64,000 nucleotides of DNA from the NCBI GenBank assembly GCA_039105265.1, contig JAPFFF010000005.1, positions 1,674,001 through 1,738,000 of the forward strand, given 5' to 3'. The stretch comes from Tritrichomonas musculus. Its lineage: Eukaryota > Parabasalia > Tritrichomonadida > Tritrichomonadidae. The stretch's first letter is position 1, and each line of letters opens with the position of its first letter. A model generated the notes under the pieces. The model was not told where the DNA came from. It did not search any database and saw only the letters and a list, made by a program, of their open reading frames with translations. Below, one piece after another: positions 9,801 through 19,726 of the stretch. The position numbers and the translations under genes are program-made.

Positions 9801-12800
9801 ATGATAAAGAAAATACCAACAGTGAAAGTGAAAATAAAAAAGATAAAGAAGACTCTGAAAGTAAAAAAGAAACCGAATCGGAAAAGAAAGTCGATGACGA
9901 AAATAAAGATAATTCAAATAGTGAAAAAGAGAAAGAAAAAGAAGAAGAAAGCAAAAGTGAATTTTCACTAAAAAATGAATTTGATAGTGATGAAGACAGC
10001 AAGAAAAAATCAGACCTGCAAGAAAATGCCGAAAGTGAAAAAGAAGCCAAAACAGAAACAGATGAAAGCCGAGAAGATAAAGCAATAAATGATGATAAAG
10101 AGAAAAAATCAGAAAGCGGAGATGACAAAGAAAAAGAAGAAAGAAAGAGTGACTCTGAGAATGAAAATGTAAATAATGATAAAATTGAATTGAGAGAAAA
10201 GTCGGAAGGAGAAAAATCAGAAAATGAAGATGATAAAGATAAAGAAGAAGAAAGCAAAAAAGGCACTGGAGGCAATGAAGATGATAGTGAAAAAGAAACT
10301 GAGAACAGTGAAGATAATAGTACAAAAGAAACTGAGAACAATGAAGATGATAAAGATAAAGAAGAAGAAAGTAAAAAAGACACTGAGGGCAATGAAGATG
10401 ATAGTAAAAAAGACACTGAGAACAATAAAGATGACAGTGAAAAAGAAACTGAGAACAGTGAAGATGACAGTAAAAAATTAGAAATGAGTGAAAAGTCAGA
10501 AAACGACAGAGAAAAAGCAAGCAATGAAACTGAGAAAAATGATGAAAAAGAACAAACGGGAAAGTCAGATAATGAAAATGAAAAAGAAAGCAATGAAATT
10601 GAAAGCGATAATGAAGAACAAATAAGTAATGAAGAAGAAAACAAAGACAACTCTGAAAGTGAGAACGATAGCAATGAACTTGAAAATAAAAAATTAGAAT
10701 TGAAAGAAAAGACAGAGAGCGAAGATAATGAAGAAGGAAAATCTGACAAAGAAATTTCGAAAAATGAAGAAGAAAACAAAAGTGAAAATGAAAATCACGA
10801 AGAAGAAACAAAAGAAAAAGATACTGGAGAAAGAAGTGAGAAAGAAGAAGAAATCGGATTTGAAGACAAGTCTGAAAGTGAAAATCCAAATCATAATAAA
10901 GAAGATAAAAGAAGTGAGAAATATGATGATGAAGAAGAAAAGATAGAAAAATCGCCTTCTGCAACAAGTCCCATGAATCAATTGTTAGGAGTCATTGACA
11001 CTCTTGTTAATGACAACGGAGATAAAAATAACTCATCAAGCGAAACAAAAAATGAAGATCCAGCAGCAAAAGAAGATGAAAGCATAGAAAATAAATATTC
11101 TGAAAAGAATGATGAAGGAAATAATAATGAAAGTGAGAAACAACAAGAAGAGATAGAAAATAAAGAAGCCGATGATGAAAAAGAGAGCATGGAAAGTGAA
11201 AATGAAAAACAAAAAGCAAGCATGATTGATAAGGAAGAGACAAAAGAAATTGAAAGTGATAAACAATTAGAAAAGTCAGATTTTGAAGAGGAAGAAGAAG
11301 AAAAGCAGAGTGATTTCGAATCGAAGGATGAATTTGTAAATGAAGATGATAAAAAGCAATTGGAAAAGGATGAAAATGACCGAAAAAATCAAAAAGAAAG
11401 TGAAAGTGATAAAAGTGCTGAAGAAAATGAAGGAGGAAGTCAGAAAGAAGAAATTGAATTTAACGACAAATTTGATAATGATACAAAATTATTAGAATTG
11501 AAAGAGAAATCAGAAAGCGAGGAAGAAAGTAAAAATGAACGTAAATTCATAGAAAAAAGTGTAATTGATAAAAGTAAATTGGAATTGGAAAACAAAGTTG
11601 ATGATGAAAAAAAGGAAAATTCAAATAGTAAAAAAGAGGAAGAGAAAGAAGAAGAAAGCAAAAGCGAAGTTTCACTTAAAGAAGAATTCGACAGTGAAAA
11701 TGAAAGTGAGCATAAAGAGAAAGAAATTGAAAAATCCGAAAATGAAAAAGATAAAGAAGACACTGAAAGTGGAAAAGAATTGGGAAATAAAATTGATGAT
11801 GAAAATAAGGATAACTTGGATAGTGAAAAAGAAAAAGAAGAAGAAAGCAAAAGTGAATTTTCACTGAAAGACGAATTCGATAGTGATGAAAGTGATGAAG
11901 ATAACAAGAAAAAAACTGATGTGAAAGAAGACACAGGAAGTGAAAAAGAAGTCAAAACAGAAACAGAAGCAGAAGAAATGATTGATAAAGAAGAAAGATC
12001 ATTAAAAGATGATCACAAAGAGAAAGAAAATGACAAATCAGAAAAAGAAGATGATAAAGAAAATTCAAACAATGAAAATGATAAAGAATACTCCGAAAAT
12101 AAAAAAGAAACCGAATTGGAAAACAAAGTCAATGACGAAAATAAAGATAACTCGAATAGTGAAAAAGAAGAAGAGAAAGAAGAAGAAAGCAAAAGTGAAT
12201 TTTCACTGAAAGACGAATTCGATAGTAATGAAAGTGATGAAGATAACAAGAAAAAAACTGATGTGAAAGAAGACACAGGAAGTGAAAAAGAAGTCAAAAC
12301 AGAAACAGAAGCAGAAGAAATGATTGATAAAGAAGAAAGATCATTAAAAGAAACATCATTTGTCAAAGCAGAAGAAATGATTGACAAATCAGAAAAAGAA
12401 GATGATAAAGAAAACTCCGAAAGTAAAAAAGAAACAGAATTGGAAAACAAAGTCAATGACGAAAATAAAGATAACTCGAATAGTGAAAAAGAGGAAGAGA
12501 AAGAAGAAGAAAGCAAAAGTGAATTTTCACTAAAAGACGAATTCGATAGTAATGAAAGTGATGAAGATAACAAGAAACAAAATGAATTGAAAGAAAACGC
12601 CGAAAGTGAAAAAGAAACAGGCGAAAATGCTAAGAAAGAAGAAAAATCAGAAAGTGAAGATGTTAAAGATAAAGAAAATGAAGAGGAAGACAAAAGTGGA
12701 TTTGATATAGTTGATAGTGAAGAATGTGATAAAAAAGTAGAATTAAAAGAAAAGTCAGAAAGTGATAAAGAAGCAGAGAAAGCAAACAATGAAAACGAGA

Positions 12801-15800
12801 GCAATGATGAAGATAATAAAAAGTTGGAAGTTGATGAAAGTAAAAAAGAAATTGAATTTGAAAGCAAAGAAGGAGAAAAGGAAGAAGACTCAGATTCCGA
12901 AAATCCAGTAAAAACTCAATTAAATGAAGTAATAAATGTGTTGGTCAACAGCAAAGAAGTTGTAAATAATAATGAAGATGAAATTCAAAAAGAAAAGCAA
13001 GAAGAAAATGAAGATTATAATAATAGAGAAAATTCAGAAAGTATGATTAGTAGTGATGGTAATGATGAAAATAGAGAATTGGAAAAGAAAGAGAAGCAGA
13101 ATGGAGAAAGTGAAGAAGGAAAAGACGAAGAAGATAGAGAAAATAAACTTGAATTGAAAAATGAATTTGAAAAAGAAAACGAAAATGATGATAGCGATAA
13201 GAAAAAAATGGAATTGAAAGAGAAATCAGAAAGCAAGAGTGAAATTAAATTAAAAGAAAAAGGTGTAAATGATGAAAATACAGAAAAAGAAAATGTTAAA
13301 GGAAATTCTAATGATGAAAGTGAAAACGAAAACATAAAAGATAAAGAAGAGTCGGATAATAAAAAAGAACCAGAAAATAAAGATAATTCAAATAATGAAA
13401 AAGAGAAAGAAGAAGAAGAAGAAAGCAAAAGTGAATTTTCACTTAAAGAAGAATTCGATAGTGAAGATAAAAGTGATGAAGATAACAAGAAAAAATCAGG
13501 TATGCAAGAAAGCGCCGAAAATCCAGTCAAAACTCAATTAAATGATGTAATAAATGTGTTAATTAATAACAGCAATAAAGAAGATGATGTTAAATCATTA
13601 TCCAAAACCGAAGAAAAAAAAAGAGAAGAAGAAAATAATGGTGATGCTTTTGATCAAGATGAAGAAAACAATATAGTTGTGAATAATAAAGAAAATGAAA
13701 TTCGAAAAGAAAAGCAAGAAGAAAGTGATGAAAATAATAAAGTTTTTAATGATAAAGAAAGTTCAGAAAGCATGGTTGATAATGATGAAAATAGAGAATT
13801 GGCAAAGAAAGAGAAGTCTAATGGCGAAAGTGAAAAAGGAAAAGATGAAGAAGATAGTGAAAATAAACTTGATCTGAAAGATGAATTTGAAAAAGAAAGT
13901 GAAGCCGACGATAATGATAAGGAGAAATTGGAATTAAAAGAGAAATCAGAAAGCGAGGAAGAAAGCAAAAGTAAATCTAAATTTAAAGAAAAAAGTGTAA
14001 ATGATGAAAATACAGAAAAAGAAGATGCTAAAGAAAATTCGAACAATGAAAGTGAAAATGAAAGCATAAAAGATAAAGAAGAGTCTGATAGTAAAAAAGA
14101 ACCAGAATCAGAAAAGAAAGTTGATGATGAAAATAAAGTTAATTCAAATAGTGAAAAAGAGAAAGAAGTAGAAGAAGAAAGCAAAAGTGAATTTTCACTT
14201 AAAGAAGAATTTGATAGTGATGAAAGTGATGAAGATAACAAGAAAAAAACTGATGTGAAAGAAGACACAGAAAGTGAAAAAGAAGTCAAAACAGAAGAAA
14301 TGATTGGTAAAGAAGAAAGATCATTAAAAGATGATCACAAAGAGAAAGAAAATGACAAATCAGAAAAAGAAGATGATAAAGAAAATTCAAACAATGAAAA
14401 TGAAAATGATAAAGAAAACTCAGAAAGTAAAAAAGAAACAGAATCAGAAAACAAAGTCGATGATGAAAATAAAGTTAATTCAAATAGTGAAAAAGAGAAA
14501 GAAGTAGAAGAAGAAAGCAAAAGTGAATTTTCACTTAAAGAAGAATTTGATAGTAATGAAAGTGATGAAGATAACAAGAAAAGATCAGAAAGTGAAGACA
14601 ATAAAGATAAAGAAGGTGGAAACAAAAGTCAGACTGAAAGTGAAAATGAGAGTAATAAAACAATTGAATTGAAAGAAGATCTAAAGGATGAAAAAGAAAA
14701 CGAAAAAGCAGGCCAAGAGAATGATGATGAAGCGAACGAGAAAAAACTGGAATCGAGTGAAAAATTAAAGAGTGAAGATAATGCAAACTTAGAGGAAGAA
14801 GAAAGTAGAACTGAGAGCGATGACGAGGACAATAAAAAGTTGGAAATGAAAGAAAAGTCAGAGAGTGAAGAAGAGCAGAAAGAAATCGATTTTGAAGATA
14901 AATTTGAAAGCGAAAGCACAGAAAGAAAAGATGATGATGAAAAGAAAGAAGCATCAAATTCAGAAAGCAAATCAAAAATGCAGTTGGCAGATGTAATTAA
15001 TGTCCTAGTAAGCAACGATAAAAATAAGCATGATTCGTCATTTCCTGAGGGAGAAAATGAAAAAGATAAAATCGTGAAAAAAGCAGGAAATGAGTTTTCA
15101 GGAAGTGAGGAAGAAAAGCATGACAGAATTCTTCATCGAGAAAACAATGAAAATGAAGAAAACTCGGTAAGCGCAGTTGAGAGTAACGAGGATGATGTAA
15201 ATAATAAAAAAGGTGAAGAAGAGAATAAAAATGAATTCGAATTGGGAGATGAAAATGATAATATAAAAAAATTGGAATTGAAAGAGAAATCAGAAAACGA
15301 TGAAGAAAACAAAAAAGAACTTGAGTTAGATGAGAAAAGCGAAAATTCGAGTAAAAAAGAATCGGAAAGCAAAATTGATGATGACAATAAAGATAATTCA
15401 AAGAGTGAAAAAGAGAAAGAAAAAGAAGAAGAAAGCCAAAGTGAATTTTCACTGAAAGATGAATTTGACAGTGATGAAGATAACAAGAAGGAAAGTGATA
15501 TGAAAGAAAACACAGAAAGTGAAAAAGAAACTAAAACAGAAACAGAAGAAGCGATTGTTAAAGAAGAGAAAGAGAATGCCAAATCAGAAAAAGGAAATAA
15601 TAAAGAAAATTCCAACAGTGAAAATGAAAACGAAAAAGATAAAGATAAAGAAGAACCGAAAAGTAAAAAGGAAACAGAATCAGAAAATAAATTTGATGAT
15701 GAAAATAAAGATAATTCAAATAGTGAAAAAGAGAAAGAAAAAGAAGAAGAAAGCAAAAGTGAATTTTCACTTAAAGAAGAATTCGATAGTGAAAATGAAA

Positions 15801-18800
15801 GTGATGAAAATAACAAGAAAAAATCAAACTTGGAAGAAAATACAGAAAGTGAGAAAGAAACCAAAACAGAAGCAGAAGCAGAAGAAAGATCATTAAAAGA
15901 TGATCACAAAGAGAAAGAAAATGATAAAGAAAATACAAACAGTGAAAGTGAAAATGAAAAAGATAAAGAAGACTCTGAAATTAAAAAAGAAACAGAATCA
16001 GAAAACAAAGTTGATAATGAAAATAAAGTTAATTCAAATAGTGAAAAAGAGAAAGAAGTAGAAGAAGAAAGCAAAAGTGAGTTTTCATTTAAAGAAGGAT
16101 TTGATAGTGATGAAAGTGATGAAGAAAACAAGAAAAAATCAAACTTGAAAGAAAATACAGAAAGTGAGAAAGAAACTAAAACAGAAGCAGAAGAAACGAT
16201 TGATAAAGAAGAAAGATCATTTAAAGATGATCACAAAGAGAAAGAAAATGAAAAATTGGGAAAAGAAAATGATAAAGAAAAGTCCAACAATGAAAGTGAA
16301 AATAAAAAAGAAGATTCCGGAAGTAAAAAAGAAACAGAACTGGGGAACAAAATCGATGACGAAAATAAGGATTATTCAAATAGTGAAAAAGAGGAAGAAA
16401 GCAAAAGTGAATTTTCACTGAAAGACGAATTTGATAGTGATAAAAGTGATGAAGAAAACAAGAAAAAATCAGACTTGAAAGAAAACGCAGAATGTGAAAA
16501 AGAAACAAAAACAGATGAAATGATTGACAAAGAAGATGAAAGCCAAAAAGAGAAAACAACAAATGATGATAAAAACACAGAAGAAGAAAGCAAAAATGAA
16601 TTCGAGAGTGAAAATGAGAGCAATGAAGATTCTATTAAAAAATTAGAATTAAAGGAAAAATCAGAAAGTGATAAAAGCGAAGAAAAGTCAGACAATGAAA
16701 AAGTGATCTGCGAAAAAGATAATAAAGAGATGAATTCGGCGCAAAAATCTGATAGTGAAAACAATGAAAAGGAAGAACCACAAAAAACCCAATTCGATGA
16801 AGTAGTGAATGCCTTAATTAGCAAAAACAAAAATGAGCATGATTCGTCTGCTGCGAAGGAAGATGAAAACAAATCTGAAGGTAGAGAAGAAGAGAATCGC
16901 AAGGGAAAGCAAGAAGAAGGAATAGAAAACAAAGAAGCAGATGCTAAATCTAGTGGTGCTGAAAAGCAAGATGTCGCTCACGATGAAAAATCTGACTCAT
17001 TAAATGAAGTCCAAAAAGAATCAGATTCAAAACCTAAATCTGAAAACCGCAGTGGCAAAGAAGATGAAACAGAAGAACAATCTCAACCAGAAAGTGAAAA
17101 AGATAACATAGCGAATGATAAATCTGAAAAGAAAAGTGACACCAGCGATGAAGAAAATGCAAAATCGATAGCTGAAAATGAGACTGAGTCATCCAAAGAT
17201 GAATCTGATTTTGAAAATAATTTTGAAAGTGAGAATGAAGATGAGAACAACAAAAAATTAGAATTGGGAGAAAAATCTGAAAATGATGAAAGCAGAAACG
17301 AACAAGAAATAAAAGATAAAGCTGTAAATGAAAATTCTAGCATTGAATTAATTGAAAAGCCAGAGAATGATGTAAATCTAGAGATGAAAAAGAAATCAGA
17401 TGAAGAGGAAAATAGAGATTCAAAAAGTGAAAAAGAAAACTTGGATTTGAATGAAAAGTCTGGAAGTTTAAGTGCATTTTCAAATAATGAATCAAATGAT
17501 AAATTACTGGAGCTAAATGAAAAACCTGAGAGCGACAGCGATGCAAGTGAAAATAGAGAATCAAAATTGAATGCAAATTCAGAGAATGAGAAAAAAGATG
17601 AAACGAAAGAAACATTTGAAAGTGATGGAATAGATGAAGATCATGAAAACGGAGAAAAAAGCCAAAAAGCGAAAGAGAACAGCGATGTTTTAGATGAAAA
17701 ATTAGAGTTGAAAGAGAACTCAGAAAGCAAAGACGAATTTAAAGATGAATTTGATTTTAGTGATGAATCTACAGAAACACGGCCTGAAAATAATGCAGAC
17801 AAAGAAAATGATGAAATCAGAAAAGAAATTAATCATAAATCCAAAAAAGAAGGTCTTAAGGAAAAGGCAGCAGAAGAGAAGAGCGAAGAAGAGAATGAAT
17901 GCAAGAGAGAACTAGAAAGTGAAAAAGAAAAATCAGAATTGAATGAAAATGATGAAGATGAAAGTGAAACTGAATTTGAGATAAAAGATGAGTTTGACAG
18001 TGAATTTGATGAGAAAGAGAATGCTGAAGCAAAAGAAAATCCAGAAAATAAAAGTGAAGCCAATAGTAAAGTTGACAAGAAAAAGCTTGAATTGAAAGAG
18101 AAACCAGAACGTGAAAAAGATGATGATAAAAGACCAACAGAATCAGGAAGTAATTTGAATTCAGATTTGGAAGAAAACTGGGAAAGTGACGATGATGATG
18201 ATGGCCAGAAAAAACTGGAATTGAATGATGAATTAGACTCAAATGAAGAACTGTGCAACCGCAATAAAATGCTTGAATTGAAAGAGAAGACAGAAAGTGA
18301 AGATGAAGGAAATCCAGAGAGCGAGATTGAAAGCAAAGATGAACAAAATAAAAAAATAGAATTGAAAGAAAAGTCAGCAAAAGTAGATAAAACGCCAGAA
18401 GCACAAAAGGATGCAGAACAAAAAGACAAAGCAGAAAAGAAAGAAAGAGAAAGAAATCAATCAGCGATTGATAGTGAAAATAGTTCTGATCATAAAATAT
18501 TAGAACTGAATGAAAAGTCAGAAGGTGAAAAAGATGACAAATCTAAGATTGCCAGTGATATCAGTGATGGAAATGTAAAAAGGCTGGAATTGGGTGAAAA
18601 AAGTGAAAGTGAGCATGAACCAGAGAAGAAGTCGAATGATAAAACGGAAAGAAATAAAGAAAAGTCAAGCAATGAAATTGAAATTGAAGAAGAAGAACAC
18701 ATAAGTGGATTTGAAGTAAAAGATGAATATGAAAGTGATGACGATAGCAGTGGCTACAAAAAGGCTTCAGAATTGAAAGAGAAATCAGAAAGTGAAAATG

Positions 18801-19726
18801 AAAATAAAGCTGAAAATGAAGATAAAGAAGTGAAGGAAAAAGAAAGAAAATCAGGCGAAACTGAAAACAAAAGAAAAAAAGAATCTGAAACTGAAATTAA
18901 GAGTGACGAAGAGGGCAACAAGCAGCTAGAATTGGATGAGAAATCAGAAAACGAAGATGATAAAAGAGAATTAAAAGAAGAGGAAAATAAAAATGAGAGT
19001 GATGAAGAAGGCAATAAAAAGTTAGAATTGAATGAAAAGTCAGAAAGTGAAGAAAATAAAAATGAATTTGACAATGATAAAGAGAGTGACGAAGAAGGCA
19101 ATAAAAAGTTGGAATTGAATGAAAAGTCAGAAAGTGAAGAAAATAAAAATGAATTTGACAATGATAAAGAGAGTGACGAAGAAGGCAATAAAAAGTTAGA
19201 ATTGAATGAAAAAATAGAAAGCGAAGAAAATAAAAATGAATTTGACAATGATAAAGAGAGTGACGAAGAAGGCAATAAAAAGTCGGAATTGAATGAAAAG
19301 TCAGAAAGCGAGGAAGAGCAGAAAGAAATGGGATTTGAAGACAAATTTGAAAGTGAAAACACGAAAAGTAAAGAAGAAGAAACAGGAAATAAAGAAGAAG
19401 CAAGTAAAAATGATGATTTCATTAAAAAAGAACAAAAAGATGAGCATGAAAAGACAGATGATGATGATTCTGATCAGTTTTTTGAAGAGGAAGAAAACGA
19501 AGATAAAAGTAATGAATCTGAGAATCGAAAAGAAGAAGAAAATAAAGAAATTGATGATGATTTTGATGATGATGAAAATCGAAGCAGTGAAAATGGGAAA
19601 GACAGAGTAAAAGATTTTGGTGAGATAAGTGATGATTTTGATAATGATAATGAAGAGAAAAAGCAGAGTGATGAGAAAAGTGAAAATTTCAATGAATTTA
19701 GTGACGATGATTTTGACGATGAATGA
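6851..19726 (+). CDS. Giant Glu/Lys/Ser/Asp-rich disordered protein with N-terminal coiled coil
   Basis: A 4,291-residue single reading frame. Residues 1-270 are an ordinary-composition coiled-coil region (YRDAMFEYRMAETEFLHVKSEY, LREKLARYESKIKDYQARYDKL) and are the only part usable for homology search. Residues about 300-415 are Gln/Asn-rich with an 11-residue repeat. The remaining 3,800 residues are almost entirely E, K, S, D and N. They contain about 13 copies of SEFSLKDEFDSDE-like motifs, many LELKEKSES motifs and six hydrophobic helix islands. The C-terminus is Asp-rich (DDDFDDE). There is no signal peptide or membrane segment. Composition suggests an extended filament, spacer or scaffold, perhaps cytoskeletal, but this is inference. 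The plus strand is strongly purine-rich for about 10 kb, which creates many spurious antisense frames. Initiator-like TCACA lies at 6815. Confidence 0.85.
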   Translation: MSLLNQPILQKPKEKSESALYWRDGNQYKSREYILKEYRDAMFEYRMAETEFLHVKSEYDKSSAILKQNTQLRAKVASSPKTEDLSVVEEIELREKLARYESKIKDYQARYDKLKTFRSPSHYQNLLQERNSIDLEIQLLTSNIESLEERINENKERYAWLLVSKRYQNALEIENKYFKVSNRKRYLREFVNKTKNEFDLMKPLSLGQSSFVKEARKMSLDSIEQKIVIQNSEEKLKTHPKKHSDELNRMIDYIDKLNDILIDLGMDDDVVDVTQLRNKYFSNQNEKPKKNDFIFNFINDFEYQQNQQTNSRQQNQQINQNQQNQNHHIYKNQQINQTQQNQLNSQNQNQQNQLNSQNQNQQNQLNSQNQNQQNQLNSQNQNQQNQLNSQNKNQQNQHSYNNQQDPTNQQIHMKSEAPVRKRERKVIYASKVSDNRAAEIKASLQPARERRLAENQRIIDFENRSEKNDQKDQNTSNLNEAEPSTTSSKAQKQSNEVSENKQKNESKNQNFRTRKSEPNNRKSEQTDRKEELSDRKSGQRNRKSEQRDRMSEIERKSKKQCENKNDQASLKRNVIFQNRSKMKNEIERQKNYDYENKKVPKTVENKNSQRIRNRRRQQDDNHLSNQDKEMKEKETQTSENETRNKNETKERADSKSKEKTKNSSSNNEKDNDENDNFISSESDHVNKKSDKQKETDENKKQVESNKNDKIDDKDFFEFDSDSENKRSKNDEHKTSAENDGHASNNGKDDHNFFNKVATTLFTELNDHQQKDSNEANQQITNNEIDNKNGENQEEQHDKDQDKSESENEKLQLKSQIKTSFRDEFESDDKDRSGSGNHISDEDNKSISGNDNNNDESKKTQSESKNLKNESEANLNEKNVFGKAENDIGDGNSKLLELKEKSESNEESKSEFELDEKSEKADDENTRNSNSEKEKEESKSEFSLKDEFESDEDNMNKTDMEERSESEKEKEEERSLKGDHKEKENDKENTNSESENKKDKEDSESKKETESEKKVDDENKDNSNSEKEKEKEEESKSEFSLKNEFDSDEDSKKKSDLQENAESEKEAKTETDESREDKAINDDKEKKSESGDDKEKEERKSDSENENVNNDKIELREKSEGEKSENEDDKDKEEESKKGTGGNEDDSEKETENSEDNSTKETENNEDDKDKEEESKKDTEGNEDDSKKDTENNKDDSEKETENSEDDSKKLEMSEKSENDREKASNETEKNDEKEQTGKSDNENEKESNEIESDNEEQISNEEENKDNSESENDSNELENKKLELKEKTESEDNEEGKSDKEISKNEEENKSENENHEEETKEKDTGERSEKEEEIGFEDKSESENPNHNKEDKRSEKYDDEEEKIEKSPSATSPMNQLLGVIDTLVNDNGDKNNSSSETKNEDPAAKEDESIENKYSEKNDEGNNNESEKQQEEIENKEADDEKESMESENEKQKASMIDKEETKEIESDKQLEKSDFEEEEEEKQSDFESKDEFVNEDDKKQLEKDENDRKNQKESESDKSAEENEGGSQKEEIEFNDKFDNDTKLLELKEKSESEEESKNERKFIEKSVIDKSKLELENKVDDEKKENSNSKKEEEKEEESKSEVSLKEEFDSENESEHKEKEIEKSENEKDKEDTESGKELGNKIDDENKDNLDSEKEKEEESKSEFSLKDEFDSDESDEDNKKKTDVKEDTGSEKEVKTETEAEEMIDKEERSLKDDHKEKENDKSEKEDDKENSNNENDKEYSENKKETELENKVNDENKDNSNSEKEEEKEEESKSEFSLKDEFDSNESDEDNKKKTDVKEDTGSEKEVKTETEAEEMIDKEERSLKETSFVKAEEMIDKSEKEDDKENSESKKETELENKVNDENKDNSNSEKEEEKEEESKSEFSLKDEFDSNESDEDNKKQNELKENAESEKETGENAKKEEKSESEDVKDKENEEEDKSGFDIVDSEECDKKVELKEKSESDKEAEKANNENESNDEDNKKLEVDESKKEIEFESKEGEKEEDSDSENPVKTQLNEVINVLVNSKEVVNNNEDEIQKEKQEENEDYNNRENSESMISSDGNDENRELEKKEKQNGESEEGKDEEDRENKLELKNEFEKENENDDSDKKKMELKEKSESKSEIKLKEKGVNDENTEKENVKGNSNDESENENIKDKEESDNKKEPENKDNSNNEKEKEEEEESKSEFSLKEEFDSEDKSDEDNKKKSGMQESAENPVKTQLNDVINVLINNSNKEDDVKSLSKTEEKKREEENNGDAFDQDEENNIVVNNKENEIRKEKQEESDENNKVFNDKESSESMVDNDENRELAKKEKSNGESEKGKDEEDSENKLDLKDEFEKESEADDNDKEKLELKEKSESEEESKSKSKFKEKSVNDENTEKEDAKENSNNESENESIKDKEESDSKKEPESEKKVDDENKVNSNSEKEKEVEEESKSEFSLKEEFDSDESDEDNKKKTDVKEDTESEKEVKTEEMIGKEERSLKDDHKEKENDKSEKEDDKENSNNENENDKENSESKKETESENKVDDENKVNSNSEKEKEVEEESKSEFSLKEEFDSNESDEDNKKRSESEDNKDKEGGNKSQTESENESNKTIELKEDLKDEKENEKAGQENDDEANEKKLESSEKLKSEDNANLEEEESRTESDDEDNKKLEMKEKSESEEEQKEIDFEDKFESESTERKDDDEKKEASNSESKSKMQLADVINVLVSNDKNKHDSSFPEGENEKDKIVKKAGNEFSGSEEEKHDRILHRENNENEENSVSAVESNEDDVNNKKGEEENKNEFELGDENDNIKKLELKEKSENDEENKKELELDEKSENSSKKESESKIDDDNKDNSKSEKEKEKEEESQSEFSLKDEFDSDEDNKKESDMKENTESEKETKTETEEAIVKEEKENAKSEKGNNKENSNSENENEKDKDKEEPKSKKETESENKFDDENKDNSNSEKEKEKEEESKSEFSLKEEFDSENESDENNKKKSNLEENTESEKETKTEAEAEERSLKDDHKEKENDKENTNSESENEKDKEDSEIKKETESENKVDNENKVNSNSEKEKEVEEESKSEFSFKEGFDSDESDEENKKKSNLKENTESEKETKTEAEETIDKEERSFKDDHKEKENEKLGKENDKEKSNNESENKKEDSGSKKETELGNKIDDENKDYSNSEKEEESKSEFSLKDEFDSDKSDEENKKKSDLKENAECEKETKTDEMIDKEDESQKEKTTNDDKNTEEESKNEFESENESNEDSIKKLELKEKSESDKSEEKSDNEKVICEKDNKEMNSAQKSDSENNEKEEPQKTQFDEVVNALISKNKNEHDSSAAKEDENKSEGREEENRKGKQEEGIENKEADAKSSGAEKQDVAHDEKSDSLNEVQKESDSKPKSENRSGKEDETEEQSQPESEKDNIANDKSEKKSDTSDEENAKSIAENETESSKDESDFENNFESENEDENNKKLELGEKSENDESRNEQEIKDKAVNENSSIELIEKPENDVNLEMKKKSDEEENRDSKSEKENLDLNEKSGSLSAFSNNESNDKLLELNEKPESDSDASENRESKLNANSENEKKDETKETFESDGIDEDHENGEKSQKAKENSDVLDEKLELKENSESKDEFKDEFDFSDESTETRPENNADKENDEIRKEINHKSKKEGLKEKAAEEKSEEENECKRELESEKEKSELNENDEDESETEFEIKDEFDSEFDEKENAEAKENPENKSEANSKVDKKKLELKEKPEREKDDDKRPTESGSNLNSDLEENWESDDDDDGQKKLELNDELDSNEELCNRNKMLELKEKTESEDEGNPESEIESKDEQNKKIELKEKSAKVDKTPEAQKDAEQKDKAEKKERERNQSAIDSENSSDHKILELNEKSEGEKDDKSKIASDISDGNVKRLELGEKSESEHEPEKKSNDKTERNKEKSSNEIEIEEEEHISGFEVKDEYESDDDSSGYKKASELKEKSESENENKAENEDKEVKEKERKSGETENKRKKESETEIKSDEEGNKQLELDEKSENEDDKRELKEEENKNESDEEGNKKLELNEKSESEENKNEFDNDKESDEEGNKKLELNEKSESEENKNEFDNDKESDEEGNKKLELNEKIESEENKNEFDNDKESDEEGNKKSELNEKSESEEEQKEMGFEDKFESENTKSKEEETGNKEEASKNDDFIKKEQKDEHEKTDDDDSDQFFEEEENEDKSNESENRKEEENKEIDDDFDDDENRSSENGKDRVKDFGEISDDFDNDNEEKKQSDEKSENFNEFSDDDFDDE
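7865..8035. repeat. 33-bp tandem repeat (Gln/Asn-rich)
   Basis: Five near-identical copies encode an 11-residue unit containing NQLNSQNQNQQ. It lies in the Q/N-rich segment of the giant protein. Q/N-rich repeats of this kind are often aggregation-prone or phase-separating; that is general knowledge and is not shown here. Confidence 0.85.
9660..16480. repeat. Degenerate long-period repeat region in the giant gene (about 13 copies of SEFSLK-type module)
   Basis: The module SEFSLK(D/E)EFDS(D/E) begins near 9667, 9955, 11662, 11850, 12195, 12517, 13428, 14186, 14518, 15438, 15757, 16076 and 16405. Where copies are adjacent the spacing is roughly 290-345 bp, and the intervening text (DDHKEKENDK, KKETESENKVDDENK) is also shared. 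This indicates repeated internal duplication followed by divergence. Confidence 0.75.
18995..19300. repeat. 87-bp tandem repeat near the 3' end of the giant gene
   Basis: The word gagagtgacgaagaaggc begins at 19082, 19169 and 19256, exactly 87 bp apart, with a further copy upstream. The unit encodes 29 residues containing ESDEEGNKKLELNEKSESEE. Copies are nearly identical, so this is a younger expansion than the long-period repeats. Confidence 0.9.

Noticed and set aside
9309-10967. Long minus-strand frame of 552 codons rich in Phe, Leu and His, and similar ones up to 19.4 kb
   Set aside because: It is the antisense of the purine-rich giant gene, whose codon bias removes stops from the other strand. 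The products are compositionally implausible.
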